Assembly: GCA_038328575.1 (NCBI GenBank)
Contig: JBBQMD010000052.1
Span: 1 to 19,213, forward strand
Source: JACVCS01 sp038328575
Lineage (GTDB): Bacteria > Planctomycetota > Phycisphaerae > Phycisphaerales > UBA1924
Length of the DNA stretch: 19,213 nucleotides
Reading direction: 5' to 3'
Below the pieces are notes generated by a model. The model was not told the origin of the DNA. It ran no database searches and saw nothing but the letters and a program-made list of their open reading frames with translations. This document shows, in pieces, positions 1-6,757 of the stretch. The first letter of the stretch is position 1. Each line of letters starts with the position of its first letter. The position numbers and the translations under genes are program-made.

Positions 1-2
1 GC

Positions 3-62
3 GGTGTCGTGGACCCGTGGCCGTCGGGCTCGCCCGGCTACTCCAACGCCGGCGGTGGGTAA
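3..62 (+). CDS. possible 3' end of an unidentified gene (partial)
   Basis: The frame beginning at base 3 stays open to a TAA at 60-62 and reads as a Pro/Gly/Ser-rich C-terminus (VVDPWPSGSPGYSNAGGG). It would converge on the PEP-CTERM gene that ends at 86. The other two + frames are also open here, so the choice rests only on the protein-like composition. No function can be assigned from 19 residues. Confidence 0.3.
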   Translation, partial: GVVDPWPSGSPGYSNAGGG

Positions 63-85
63 GGGTCACGAAAGCTGAACGCCCA

Positions 86-823
86 TCACCGCCGCCGCCG
101 CCCAACACACAGCAGCCCCAGCGACATCAGCGCCGCAGTCGTCGGTGAAGGGATGACATACGTCACACTCAGCCGCGGCCAAAACTCCGCTCCGCCGCCA
201 GCCTCGCCAGACGACCAGCGCTCCGCGGTCTGGTTAACGCTCTCGTCGCCGCGCAGCGTCCAGCCGAAGTTCTGTTGCTGGTTCGCGATCCAGAACTGCA
301 CGTCGGTCGTCACGCCAGCCCCGGACCAGGTGTGAAACTGGCCCTCGGTGGTCAGGGTCGTACTCCCGCTGGGCGGGCTGACAAAGTCTCCGCCCGGCGT
401 CGCCCAGTTTGAAGTGTTGAAGAACCGATGGATCCACGTCGCATCGCCGGGGGTCGAGGAGGAGCCCTGGCCCATGCCGCCGGAGCTGGTGCCCTCGCCC
501 CAGCTTGCCAGCGTGCGGTGCAGGTTGACGATCACGCCGCCGTTGCCCTGCACGAGGTAGAGCTGAAACGAGGCGCTCGTGACGATGGAGCCTGCCGGGA
601 TCGAGGAGAGATCAAACTGGACCAGCGCCCGCCGGATGCCGCCGCTGGCGATGCGCCCGGTGTACATCGAGCCCTGGGCGCCGGCGCTGCGGCTGCCGGT
701 GGTAGATTGAAAGAGCGTGTTGTCAAGTGAGGGAAAGAATGATGCCGTGGTCTGGCCCTGCGCCGCCGAAGTCGCGAGTGCCCCGACCACCAACGCCATG
801 CTCAAAGTTATAGAAGATTGCAT
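86..823 (-). CDS. secreted DNRLRE-domain protein with PEP-CTERM-like sorting tail
   Basis: The 245-residue product starts with a signal peptide (hydrophobic core about residues 6-20, cleavage probably near AAQGQ). Residues about 27-220 resemble the DNRLRE family: an opening FFPSLDNTLFQS and an ALVQFDLSSIPAGS segment typical of these beta-rich extracellular modules. The C-terminus (about 223-245) is a sorting signal: IPSP in place of the usual VPEP, a short hydrophobic helix (TAALMSLGLLCVG), then RRRR. Such proteins are normally exported and processed by an exosortase; none is in this window. The start is ATG, set by an AGGAGG Shine-Dalgarno (828-833) four bases upstream. Just beyond it lies a terminator-like hairpin in the leader. 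No catalytic residues are recognisable; a structural or surface role is inferred. The family call is from motifs and is fairly secure, the exact role is not. Confidence 0.85.
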   Translation of the reverse strand: MQSSITLSMALVVGALATSAAQGQTTASFFPSLDNTLFQSTTGSRSAGAQGSMYTGRIASGGIRRALVQFDLSSIPAGSIVTSASFQLYLVQGNGGVIVNLHRTLASWGEGTSSGGMGQGSSSTPGDATWIHRFFNTSNWATPGGDFVSPPSGSTTLTTEGQFHTWSGAGVTTDVQFWIANQQQNFGWTLRGDESVNQTAERWSSGEAGGGAEFWPRLSVTYVIPSPTTAALMSLGLLCVGRRRR

Positions 824-827
824 CGAT

Positions 828-833
828 CCTCCT
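828..833 (-). promoter_or_regulatory. strong Shine-Dalgarno of the PEP-CTERM gene
   Basis: AGGAGG on the - strand, four bases before the ATG at 823. It lies only six bases after the T-run of the leader hairpin, so formation of that hairpin could affect both transcription and ribosome access. Confidence 0.8.
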
Positions 834-839
834 GGTATG

Positions 840-862
840 AAAAAGCGAGCCGAAACGGCTCG
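840..862 (-). terminator. terminator-like hairpin in the leader of the PEP-CTERM gene (possible attenuator)
   Basis: On the - strand CGAGCCG (862-856), a TTT loop and CGGCTCG (852-846) form a perfect 7-bp stem, followed by C and five T (844-840). This is the form of an intrinsic terminator, yet it lies directly upstream of the Shine-Dalgarno of the gene at 86-823. The next gene upstream runs the other way, so no upstream transcript needs to end here. Attenuation of the PEP-CTERM gene is the inference. Confidence 0.6.
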
Positions 863-942
863 ATCACAACACTCCGGCGTGAAGGTACCCCAGAAACTCC
901 CCTCGTGCGAACAATCTCCCTCATCAGAGCGTGATTCGGTGT

Positions 943-967
943 CTCACCCGACGCCAAGCCGGGTGAG
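943..967. repeat. 8-bp inverted repeat in the divergent intergenic region
   Basis: CTCACCCG (943-950) and CGGGTGAG (960-967) are perfect inverted arms around a 9-base spacer. The region lies between the PEP-CTERM gene (-) and the YceI gene (+). On the - strand it would form an upstream hairpin in the PEP-CTERM leader, provided the promoter lies further upstream; alternatively it is an operator. No clear promoter hexamers were identified in 863-1103. Confidence 0.45.
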
Positions 968-1103
968 TTCGGGAAACCTAGGCCGACCGGATGCATCTAC
1001 CCACCTGCCCCAGCGATATCGTTTTCGCCTTCGCGGCCCGTCGGACGTGCCGACGCGTGCCGCCGCGAAGCCGGAACACCGCTTGAACTTACGGAGTTGT
1101 GCT

Positions 1104-1751
1104 ATGAAGACTTGCTCGATGTGCGTCGTGGCCTCAGTGCTCACCCTCAGCGCCGGCAGCGCAATCCTGCTGGGCGGCATGGCCGCGGCGTGGAACGCCT
1201 CGGACGCTCCGATCGCCCTCGCCTCCGCCCAGGCCCCCGGCAAGCCCGGTGCGCCAGCCCTCGCCGCGGCGAGCTTCAAGGTTGACCCGGTCCATTCGTC
1301 GGTGGTGTACAGCGTGCTGCACAAGAACGCCGCTAACTTTTATGGGACCTTCCGCGAGATCGGCGGCACGTTCAGCGTCATTGGCGACGAGTCTGACTTC
1401 ATCGACGTGACCGTCAAGGCCGAGTCGATCGACTCGAACAACCCCGGTCGCGACAAGCACCTCAAAGGCCCGGACTTTTTCTCGGTCAAGGAGTTCCCCA
1501 AGCTCGGCTTCAAGAGCACCAGCGTAAAGAAGACCGGCGACAAGACCTTCGACATCACCGGCGACCTCTCCGTCCGCGGCCAGACCAAGAGCATCACCGC
1601 CAAGGTCGAAAACACCGCCGGTGCTGGCCAGCCCTTAGCCGGCCTCGAGGCACGCTTTACGATCAGCCGCAAAGACTTCGGCATCACCTACGGCCCTGAT
1701 GTGCTGGGCGACACTGTCAGCCTGATCGTCTCGCTCGAAGGCTCGAAGTAA
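1104..1751 (+). CDS. YceI family exported protein
   Basis: The 215-residue product has a signal peptide (hydrophobic core about 8-29) and an Ala/Pro-rich linker to about residue 57. The YceI lipocalin-like beta-barrel spans about 58-213, opening with FKVDPVHSSVVYSVLH and closing with FTISRKDFGITYG. YceI proteins bind long-chain isoprenoid or amide lipids in the periplasm; ligand and role here are unknown. The start is the ATG at 1104 because a signal peptide follows immediately and GGAG (1093-1096) lies seven bases upstream. The frame is open upstream to 717, but that part overlaps the divergent gene and does not look like protein. The gene appears monocistronic, ended by the hairpin at 1797-1829. 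Confidence in the family is high. Confidence 0.93.
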   Translation: MKTCSMCVVASVLTLSAGSAILLGGMAAAWNASDAPIALASAQAPGKPGAPALAAASFKVDPVHSSVVYSVLHKNAANFYGTFREIGGTFSVIGDESDFIDVTVKAESIDSNNPGRDKHLKGPDFFSVKEFPKLGFKSTSVKKTGDKTFDITGDLSVRGQTKSITAKVENTAGAGQPLAGLEARFTISRKDFGITYGPDVLGDTVSLIVSLEGSK

Positions 1752-1796
1752 GCTTTCGCAAGCCTCGCCGCTCGATCTTCTAGAAGACTAAAAGAC

Positions 1797-1829
1797 AAAA
1801 GGCTCGGCCCATGAGGGTCGAGCCTTTTT
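1797..1829. terminator. bidirectional rho-independent terminator
   Basis: AAGGCTCGGCCC and GGGTCGAGCCTT pair around an ATGA loop with a single G-T wobble, followed by a run of T on the + strand. The complementary side is A-rich (AAAAGACAAAA at 1790-1800), so the - strand transcript also gets a T-rich tail. It separates the YceI gene from the convergent DUF4190-like gene. Confidence 0.9.
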
Positions 1830-1861
1830 CGTTGTCGCGTTTGGCTGCGTGATCAGCCCAA

Positions 1862-2716
1862 TCATCCCTCGCTGGACGGGCGGGCGGGGGTGGTTGGGGT
1901 GGTGGGGGAGGGGGAGGGGGAGAGCTTCTTGGGGGTGGAGCCGGGCAAGGGATTGGAGCCGGGGGTGTCGGTGACGGTCATGTCTGAGAGGCGGATGACG
2001 GTGCCGTCGATCGTGAGGACGGCGATATCTTCGAGCATTCCATCAAACATGCCGGCTCCGCTGGTCGCGGTCGAACGCGCACCGCCGTCGAAGGAGAGGA
2101 GCAGGAGCGCGGGTCCGTTGTCGTAGTCAAAGGCAAGCGGGGCCTCGTTTTGCAGCTGCTGGCCGGGGAATCGCCCGGGCGCTGGCTGCGCTGCGCCGCC
2201 CTTGGAGAGCGAGCCGAAGAATCGCGAATACATGTCCCAAGCTTTGAGGGGGCCGGCGGGCTGCGGCTTGAGGTTGCCGAGCTTGGCGTTGAGCTGGACG
2301 CTAAAGGCCTTGATTTGCTCGTCGGTGTAGGTGGTGCTCGAGGAGAGCTTGGCGCGAACGAGCGCCGGGTCGCCGCTGTGCGCGGCGCTGGCAACGGAGT
2401 ATCCAGAGCTGACGAACGCGTTTAAGGTTTTAGACGCGGCGACCCCGCCGCCGACCCACGCGCTGGTGACCAGCAGGCCGATGACGATGCCAGCGATGGC
2501 CAGCCCGCGACCACTCAAGCGTCCGCGGCTGCTTGAGATGCGGATCAGCGCGCCGATGCCCAGCAGCACGCCCAGCGTCCCGGTGATGACCGGGATGCAG
2601 CAGACCAGCGAACACACCAGCGAACTGATGGCCATCTTGCTGGTGCGCTCGGGCACGATCATCGGCGAATCGCCTTCTGGACCGAACGGGTTTTGGGATG
2701 CGGCGAACTGGCTCAT
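1862..2716 (-). CDS. DUF4190-like membrane protein with periplasmic domain
   Basis: This 284-residue protein has a short polar N-terminus (about 27 residues) and two hydrophobic segments at about 28-57 and 70-93, separated by a basic Ser/Arg-Gly loop (SSSRGRLSGRGLAIAG). That arrangement is characteristic of DUF4190 domains. The rest (about 94-250) is a soluble domain without a motif I recognise. It ends in a low-complexity Pro/Ser/Thr tail (about 252-284) that looks disordered. The start is ATG with a GAGGAG Shine-Dalgarno. It lies 105 bp downstream of the cysteine desulfurase stop, with a large inverted repeat in between, so it may or may not share that transcript. Function unknown. Confidence 0.8.
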   Translation of the reverse strand: MSQFAASQNPFGPEGDSPMIVPERTSKMAISSLVCSLVCCIPVITGTLGVLLGIGALIRISSSRGRLSGRGLAIAGIVIGLLVTSAWVGGGVAASKTLNAFVSSGYSVASAAHSGDPALVRAKLSSSTTYTDEQIKAFSVQLNAKLGNLKPQPAGPLKAWDMYSRFFGSLSKGGAAQPAPGRFPGQQLQNEAPLAFDYDNGPALLLLSFDGGARSTATSGAGMFDGMLEDIAVLTIDGTVIRLSDMTVTDTPGSNPLPGSTPKKLSPSPSPTTPTTPARPSSEG

Positions 2717-2766
2717 GGCAAACTCCTCGAAAGACGGCGCGCGACCCGGTCTTCGGCGCGGCGGGT

Positions 2767-2819
2767 CGTTGCGCCGGCATGGTATCGCAGTTCCGGGCGC
2801 GGCGGGTGCCGGCGCAACG
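2767..2819. repeat. 13-bp perfect inverted repeat between the cysteine desulfurase and DUF4190-like genes
   Basis: CGTTGCGCCGGCA (2767-2779) and TGCCGGCGCAACG (2807-2819) are exact reverse complements around a 27-base spacer. There is no following T-run, so it is not a canonical intrinsic terminator. It could be a processing or stabilising stem after the desulfurase stop at 2822, or a dispersed repeat unit. A direct repeat, GGCGCGGCGGGT, overlaps it: one copy near 2755-2766, the other near 2796-2807. Confidence 0.6.
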
Positions 2820-2821
2820 TG

Positions 2822-4039
2822 TCAGGCCAGCGAGGCGCGCAAACGCGCGACGCACTGAGCGATGATGGGCAGGGCTTCCTCGATCTCTTGCGACGTGGTG
2901 AATCGCGAGAGCGAGAAGCGAACCGAGCCGTGGGCCAGCTCGGGCGGGACGCCCATGGCCAGCAACACCGGCGACGGGTCCAGCGAGCCAGACGAGCACG
3001 CGGCCCCGGCGGAGGCGAGCACGGTGCGCTCGCTGAGGGCGAGCAGGATCGCTTCGGCCTCGAGGTTTGGGAAGGCGATGTTGATGGTGTTCCAGAGGCG
3101 CGAACCGGGCGCGGTTGGGCCGTTGATGATGCTGGCGGGGCAGAGCTCCAGGAGGCGATTTTGGAAGTGATCGCGGAGCGTGCCGAGACGCGTTCGATGC
3201 TCGGGGTCGGCGAGCCAGGCGATGGCGTGCTGGCTGGCGATGCCCATGGCGACGATGCCGGGGACGTTTTCGGTGCCGCCGCGACGCTCGCGTTCTTGGG
3301 TGCCCAGGAGTTGAGGGCGCAGGGCAGCGCCAGCGCGGGCGAAGAGCACGCCAGCACCTTTGGTGGCGTGGAACTTGTGCGCGCTGCAGGTGAGCAGGTC
3401 GCAGGCGATGGCGCTGGGTGGCTCTCCCGGGACGGCGTCGGGCCCCGCGTTCAGATCGTCTTGCTCGCGCACGCTTTGGACGATGCGTGTCGGGAGCTTG
3501 CCGACCCATTGGGTTGCGTCAATGTGCAGCGGGACCTGCGCGGCTTCGCAGAGCCGGGCGATGGCCTGCACGGGTTGGATCGCGCCGGTCTCGTTGTTGG
3601 CCCACTGCACGCTGAGCAGGGTGACGGCGCGATCGATGATCGAGCTTGCGCGCGCAAGATCGACGACGCCCTGAGCGTCGAGCGCGAGCGTGCGGATTTC
3701 AACATGTGGCGCGAGCGATTCGCAGAGCGAGCGCACAGCGGCGTGCTCGATGGCGGTGGTGACGATGACGGGGCGAGAGCCCGCGCGGCGGGCGGCGAGG
3801 GTGCCGCGGATGGCGAGGTCGATGGATTCGGTGCCGCCGCTGGTGAAGGTGAGGGTGCGGGGGCGGACGCCCAGGAGATCGGCGACGCGTTGGCGGGCGA
3901 GGTCAACAGCGTGGCGTGCCTGCTGGCCGGCGCGATGCACGCTGGAGGGGTTATGCCAGTCGGCGCGAAGATGCTCGGTGAGGCCCTCGATCACCTCGGG
4001 CAGGGGCTGGGTCGTCGCGTTGTTGTCGAGGTTGATCAC
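2822..4039 (-). CDS. cysteine desulfurase (NifS/IscS-like)
   Basis: This 405-residue fold-type I PLP enzyme takes sulfur from cysteine as an enzyme persulfide for Fe-S cluster or thiolation pathways. Visible landmarks: N-terminal NLDNNATT, H99 (TTAIEHAAV), D174 (HIDATQ), PLP lysine K222 (CSAHKFHATKG), the RRGGTENVPG stretch (252-261), and catalytic C348 in SAGAACSSGS. About 22 extra residues (near 186-210) lie between VGKLP and the PLP lysine compared with E. coli IscS as I remember it. The start is GTG at 4039, overlapping the TGA of the upstream ABC gene (GTGA), so translation is probably coupled. No IscU, SufE or regulator gene is nearby, so the sulfur acceptor cannot be read from context. 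Assignment is secure; NifS versus IscS naming is not. Confidence 0.93.
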   Translation of the reverse strand: MINLDNNATTQPLPEVIEGLTEHLRADWHNPSSVHRAGQQARHAVDLARQRVADLLGVRPRTLTFTSGGTESIDLAIRGTLAARRAGSRPVIVTTAIEHAAVRSLCESLAPHVEIRTLALDAQGVVDLARASSIIDRAVTLLSVQWANNETGAIQPVQAIARLCEAAQVPLHIDATQWVGKLPTRIVQSVREQDDLNAGPDAVPGEPPSAIACDLLTCSAHKFHATKGAGVLFARAGAALRPQLLGTQERERRGGTENVPGIVAMGIASQHAIAWLADPEHRTRLGTLRDHFQNRLLELCPASIINGPTAPGSRLWNTINIAFPNLEAEAILLALSERTVLASAGAACSSGSLDPSPVLLAMGVPPELAHGSVRFSLSRFTTSQEIEEALPIIAQCVARLRASLA

Positions 4040-4968
4040 GAGCGCGTGGTGCTGGGGGCCTTCGGATCGGTCGGCGGTTCGCTCGCAGGGTGGGGGTGAT
4101 CATCAATGGCGCGGGTGTTGAGCACGGGCATGAGCTTGAGGTACCGCTGCGCGGCCGATTGGTCAGACTCGATGAACTGTGCGTGAGGGCCGTCAAAGAT
4201 CACGCGCCCCTCGTCGAGCATGATCACGCGCGGGGCCAGGCGACGCAGCAGCTCGCGATCGTGCGTCACCACCACGCTGGTGCGGTGCGCCGCGTCGGGC
4301 TTGGCGCGCTCGTCGCGCCGGGCGCGCTGGTGCGTCGCCCAGATGAGCTCGTGAATCTGCGCGCTGATGACAGGGTCCAGGCCGGTGGTGGGTTCGTCGT
4401 AGAAGAGCACGAGGGGGTCGGCGGCGATTGCGCGCGCGATGGCGACGCGTTTGGCCATGCCGCCGGAGAGGCTGTCGCGCTCTTTGCCGATGACGTCGTC
4501 TGCGTCGAGGGCGGCGGCGGTGACGCTCTCGCGGACGCGGGCGGCGATCTGCTCGCGGGTCATGGCGGCGTGTTCGCGGAGCCAGAGGGCGACGTTGTCA
4601 AAGACGGTGCCGCTGAAGAGGGCGTTGCGTTGAAAGACGACGGACCAGGCGAGGCGAACGCTGTCAAGCTCTTCCTCGTCGATGGCGTTGAGATCGACCA
4701 GTGGAGTCTCGGGCCTGGTGTGGTTGACGGCTTCGATGGTGCCGGTGGTGGGGCGCATGAGGCCGGTGAGGTGGTCGAGCAGGACAGTTTTCCCGCCGCC
4801 GCTGGCGCCGACGATGGCGACGAGTTCGCCAGCGTGGATCTGGAGGGAGATGTCGTGGAGGACGGTGCGTTCGCCGAACTCTTTGCGGATGGTGGAGGCG
4901 CGGAGTTCGATGTCGCCGCGGGTGAGGGGATAAAGGTCAACGGCGCGCTGACGGGAGGAGCCGAACAT
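4036..4968 (-). CDS. ABC transporter ATP-binding protein, Mla/Ttg2A type
   Basis: From the chosen start the product has 310 residues and a complete nucleotide-binding domain: Walker A GASGGGKTV (54-62), Q-loop Q113, signature LSGGM (167-171), Walker B VLFYDEP (187-193, catalytic E192) and H-loop H236. The LSGGMAKRVAIARA stretch is typical of MlaF/Ttg2A ATPases that power phospholipid transport between membranes. No MlaE permease or MCE-domain partner is in the window, so the substrate is uncertain. The frame is open to 5061, but the upstream part covers low-complexity repeats. ATG 4968 is preferred: TACCTT lies five bases upstream, the leaderless arrangement seen at other genes here. The C-terminal 30 residues are Pro/Ser/Thr-rich. 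It overlaps the cysteine desulfurase by four bases. Confidence 0.88.
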   Translation of the reverse strand: MFGSSRQRAVDLYPLTRGDIELRASTIRKEFGERTVLHDISLQIHAGELVAIVGASGGGKTVLLDHLTGLMRPTTGTIEAVNHTRPETPLVDLNAIDEEELDSVRLAWSVVFQRNALFSGTVFDNVALWLREHAAMTREQIAARVRESVTAAALDADDVIGKERDSLSGGMAKRVAIARAIAADPLVLFYDEPTTGLDPVISAQIHELIWATHQRARRDERAKPDAAHRTSVVVTHDRELLRRLAPRVIMLDEGRVIFDGPHAQFIESDQSAAQRYLKLMPVLNTRAIDDHPHPASEPPTDPKAPSTTRS

Positions 4969-4973
4969 GGGGG

Positions 4974-4979
4974 AAGGTA
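4974..4979 (-). promoter_or_regulatory. -10 box of a probable leaderless promoter (ABC gene)
   Basis: TACCTT on the - strand, followed by CCCCC and the ATG at 4968. No Shine-Dalgarno is present. The spacing puts the transcription start at or next to the A of the start codon. No good -35 is visible. Confidence 0.5.
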
Positions 4980-5000
4980 GGGAGGGGGGAGCGGGAAGCG

Positions 5001-5056
5001 GCAGAGTGGCAGAGTGGCACAGTGGCGGGGTGCAAAGCAGCACAGCAGCAAAGCAG
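5001..5056. repeat. two abutting 8-bp tandem repeats
   Basis: 5001-5032 holds four 8-bp units: GCAGAGTG twice, GCACAGTG, GCGGGGTG. 5033-5056 holds three more units of a different sequence: CAAAGCAG, CACAGCAG, CAAAGCAG. The block lies 22-77 bp upstream of the ABC gene's putative -10, in the 144-bp gap after the lipoprotein gene. Slippage could change the copy number. Confidence 0.8.
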
Positions 5057-5112
5057 AGCAAGGCCGGAAGTTGGGTGGGGAGGCGGGCGGGAGGGTGCCC
5101 GGTGTGCGGTGG

Positions 5113-5544
5113 TTAGTCGAGGTTTCGGCCGAGGGCTTTGAGCTTGTCGCTCTTTTGGGCGGCGAGGAAGACTTTGAGTCGTTCGCGGTCGGCGGCTGAG
5201 AGGGTGGCGATGGTCTTGCGGCGCGAGACGATGTCGTCCATGAGTTGGAGGGTCTGCTGGCGCGTGACGCTGGGGTCGATCGCGGCTTGGCGGATGGGGC
5301 TCTGGGGCGGGGAGAGACGGATGACCGGGAGCAAGATGGTGGAGCCGAGGGGGCCGGCGGCGGGCTCGATATCGACGATCGGCTCGCCGTTGGAGTGACA
5401 GCCGCTGAGGAGGGCGATGGCGAGCGCGAGTGTGGACGGCGCGGCGAGGGCGGTCAGGCGTGAGCGGACACGCCAGCGGGCGGCGGCGCTGGCGAAGGGG
5501 CTGAGGAGGGCGGGGGGCGCGAAGTGAGTTTCGGAAGCGTTCAC
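5113..5544 (-). CDS. small putative lipoprotein, function unknown
   Basis: The 143-residue product has a long basic n-region, a hydrophobic core (about 32-46) and a lipobox LLSGC ending at C49, so it is probably lipid-anchored after signal peptidase II cleavage. The mature part (about 94 residues) has a Pro/Leu-rich first half and a charged, likely helical second half (RQQTLQLMDDIVSRRKTIAT and onward). I recognise no family. The start is GTG 5544 with TATCAT five bases upstream and no Shine-Dalgarno, consistent with a leaderless mRNA. It is divergent from the phenylalanine hydroxylase gene across a 150-bp region and followed after 144 bp by the ABC gene. Confidence 0.7.
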   Translation of the reverse strand: MNASETHFAPPALLSPFASAAARWRVRSRLTALAAPSTLALAIALLSGCHSNGEPIVDIEPAAGPLGSTILLPVIRLSPPQSPIRQAAIDPSVTRQQTLQLMDDIVSRRKTIATLSAADRERLKVFLAAQKSDKLKALGRNLD

Positions 5545-5549
5545 GTCGG

Positions 5550-5555
5550 ATGATA
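5550..5555 (-). promoter_or_regulatory. -10 box of a probable leaderless promoter (lipoprotein gene)
   Basis: TATCAT on the - strand, 5 of 6 matches to TATAAT, followed by CCGAC and the GTG start at 5544. No Shine-Dalgarno and no clear -35 are present. Confidence 0.6.
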
Positions 5556-5694
5556 TCGCCGATTGAGAGTTTGGGGGTACACTTTGGGAAGACCCTTAGG
5601 GGTGCCCTGGTTGGGGATCGGTGGGATGCGGGGAGGGCGAGGTCGGAGGCCGGGGTAAGTCGGTATCGAGGGGCGAACGCTGGAGGAACGGACC

Positions 5695-6672
5695 ATGCGC
5701 AGCGACATCAAGTACAACAACATCATCGATCTGGCAGAAGCTCAGACGGCGCAGGCGTGGGCGGACCGCGCTCCGGAGTTGCACCACGCGGAGATCGATG
5801 CCGACAAGTTTTACATCACGCAGAACTATGCGAGATATACGCCGGAGAATCATGACGTGTGGCGCGATCTGTTTGATCGACGCTGGACGATGCTGGAGGA
5901 GCAGGTCTCGCAGCAGTTTATTGAGGGCATGAAGGTATTGAGGCTGACGCGCGACCACATCCCGCTGCTGGATGATCTGGTGCTGGAGCAGGACATCACG
6001 ATCGCGGGCGGCAAGGTGCTCAAGGCCGGGACGCGGGTGGATGGGATCAACAAGTTCCTTGGGCAGGTGTCGAGTTGGGGGTCGTATGCGGTGCCGGGGT
6101 ATCTGCCGGCGAAGGCGTTCTTTGCGTGTTTGGCGCAGCGAGAGTTTCCGACGACGGTGCTGATCCGGCCGCGTGAGGTGATGGACTATCTGCCCGAGCC
6201 AGACATTTTCCATGACGTGTTCGGGCACGTGCCGCTGCACACGCTGAGGGTGTTTGCGGATTTCCTTCAGACCTACGGCAAGGCGGCGATGATGTGCGAC
6301 GATCCGGAGCACGTCGAGCGGCTGGGGCGGCTGTTCTGGTTCACAGTGGAGTTCGGGCTGATCAGGGAGAACGGGCAGGTGAAGGTGTATGGCAGCGGGC
6401 TGGTGTCAAGCCACGCCGAGAGCGCGTATTCGCTGAAGGGGCAGTGGGAGAAGAAGGCGGGCGGGGCGGAGAGCGCGGTGGCGTGCTCGACGCGCGAGGT
6501 GCCGGAGTGGCGCCCGTTTGACCTTGAGCGGGTGTGCGAGACGCCGTTTGACATCGACCATTACCAGCCGATCTACTACGTGCTGGAGAGCTTTGAGCAG
6601 CTTCGCGACGCGATGAACGAGTATGCGCAGCGCGTGGTGGGCAAGGCGGCGATGGCGGGGGCGGGGGTGTGA
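5695..6672 (+). CDS. phhA: phenylalanine 4-monooxygenase (pterin-dependent aromatic amino acid hydroxylase)
   Basis: The enzyme hydroxylates phenylalanine to tyrosine with O2, tetrahydropterin and non-haem iron. The 325-residue protein carries the iron ligands in order: H173 and H178 in PDIFHDVFGHVPL, and E219 in FWFTVEFGLI. The downstream VYGSGLVSS stretch is also typical of the family. It is somewhat longer than common bacterial PhhA (about 260-300 residues) through an N-terminal extension; there is no ACT regulatory domain like that of the animal enzymes. The start is ATG 5695 with GGAGGA (5682-5687) upstream. No pterin-4a-carbinolamine dehydratase gene is adjacent. A TACACT at 5578-5583 could be its -10, giving a leader of about 105 nt, but no -35 matches. 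Assignment is secure; tryptophan or tyrosine as substrate is less likely. Confidence 0.94.
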   Translation: MRSDIKYNNIIDLAEAQTAQAWADRAPELHHAEIDADKFYITQNYARYTPENHDVWRDLFDRRWTMLEEQVSQQFIEGMKVLRLTRDHIPLLDDLVLEQDITIAGGKVLKAGTRVDGINKFLGQVSSWGSYAVPGYLPAKAFFACLAQREFPTTVLIRPREVMDYLPEPDIFHDVFGHVPLHTLRVFADFLQTYGKAAMMCDDPEHVERLGRLFWFTVEFGLIRENGQVKVYGSGLVSSHAESAYSLKGQWEKKAGGAESAVACSTREVPEWRPFDLERVCETPFDIDHYQPIYYVLESFEQLRDAMNEYAQRVVGKAAMAGAGV

Positions 6673-6746
6673 GGGGGTTGGTGTTTGCAGTGTCGAGTTG
6701 TCCTGTCGCGGCTCACGCGAAGCGGAGTCCTCATAAAACAGAAGAC

Positions 6747-6752
6747 TACACT
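6747..6752 (+). promoter_or_regulatory. -10 box of a probable leaderless promoter (AlbA_2/ParA cassette)
   Basis: TACACT followed by CGATC and the GTG start at 6758, with no Shine-Dalgarno. The context TACACTC and start GTGAGCAC closely match the dehydrogenase gene at 18878. It would drive both cassette genes. Confidence 0.6.
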
Positions 6753-6757
6753 CGATC

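Noticed and set aside
920..927. Hammerhead-ribozyme-like CTGATGAG on the - strand
   Set aside because: The matching GAAA and flanking stems of a hammerhead core are not present at suitable distance.
717..1103. N-terminal extension of the YceI gene
   Set aside because: It overlaps the divergent PEP-CTERM gene and its leader hairpin; a Shine-Dalgarno and a signal peptide mark ATG 1104 as the start.
2693..4099. 468-codon + strand open frame across the cysteine desulfurase
   Set aside because: The - strand frame contains all desulfurase landmarks; the + strand translation is low-complexity Gly/Ala/Arg/Asp.
5541..5726. 61-codon - strand open frame between the small lipoprotein and phenylalanine hydroxylase
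   Set aside because: It has no Shine-Dalgarno, overlaps the hydroxylase start and the lipoprotein -10 box, and is Pro/Arg-rich.
6706..6720. Small hairpin TCGCG-GCTCA-CGCGA after phenylalanine hydroxylase as a terminator
   Set aside because: The stem is only five bases and no T-run follows.
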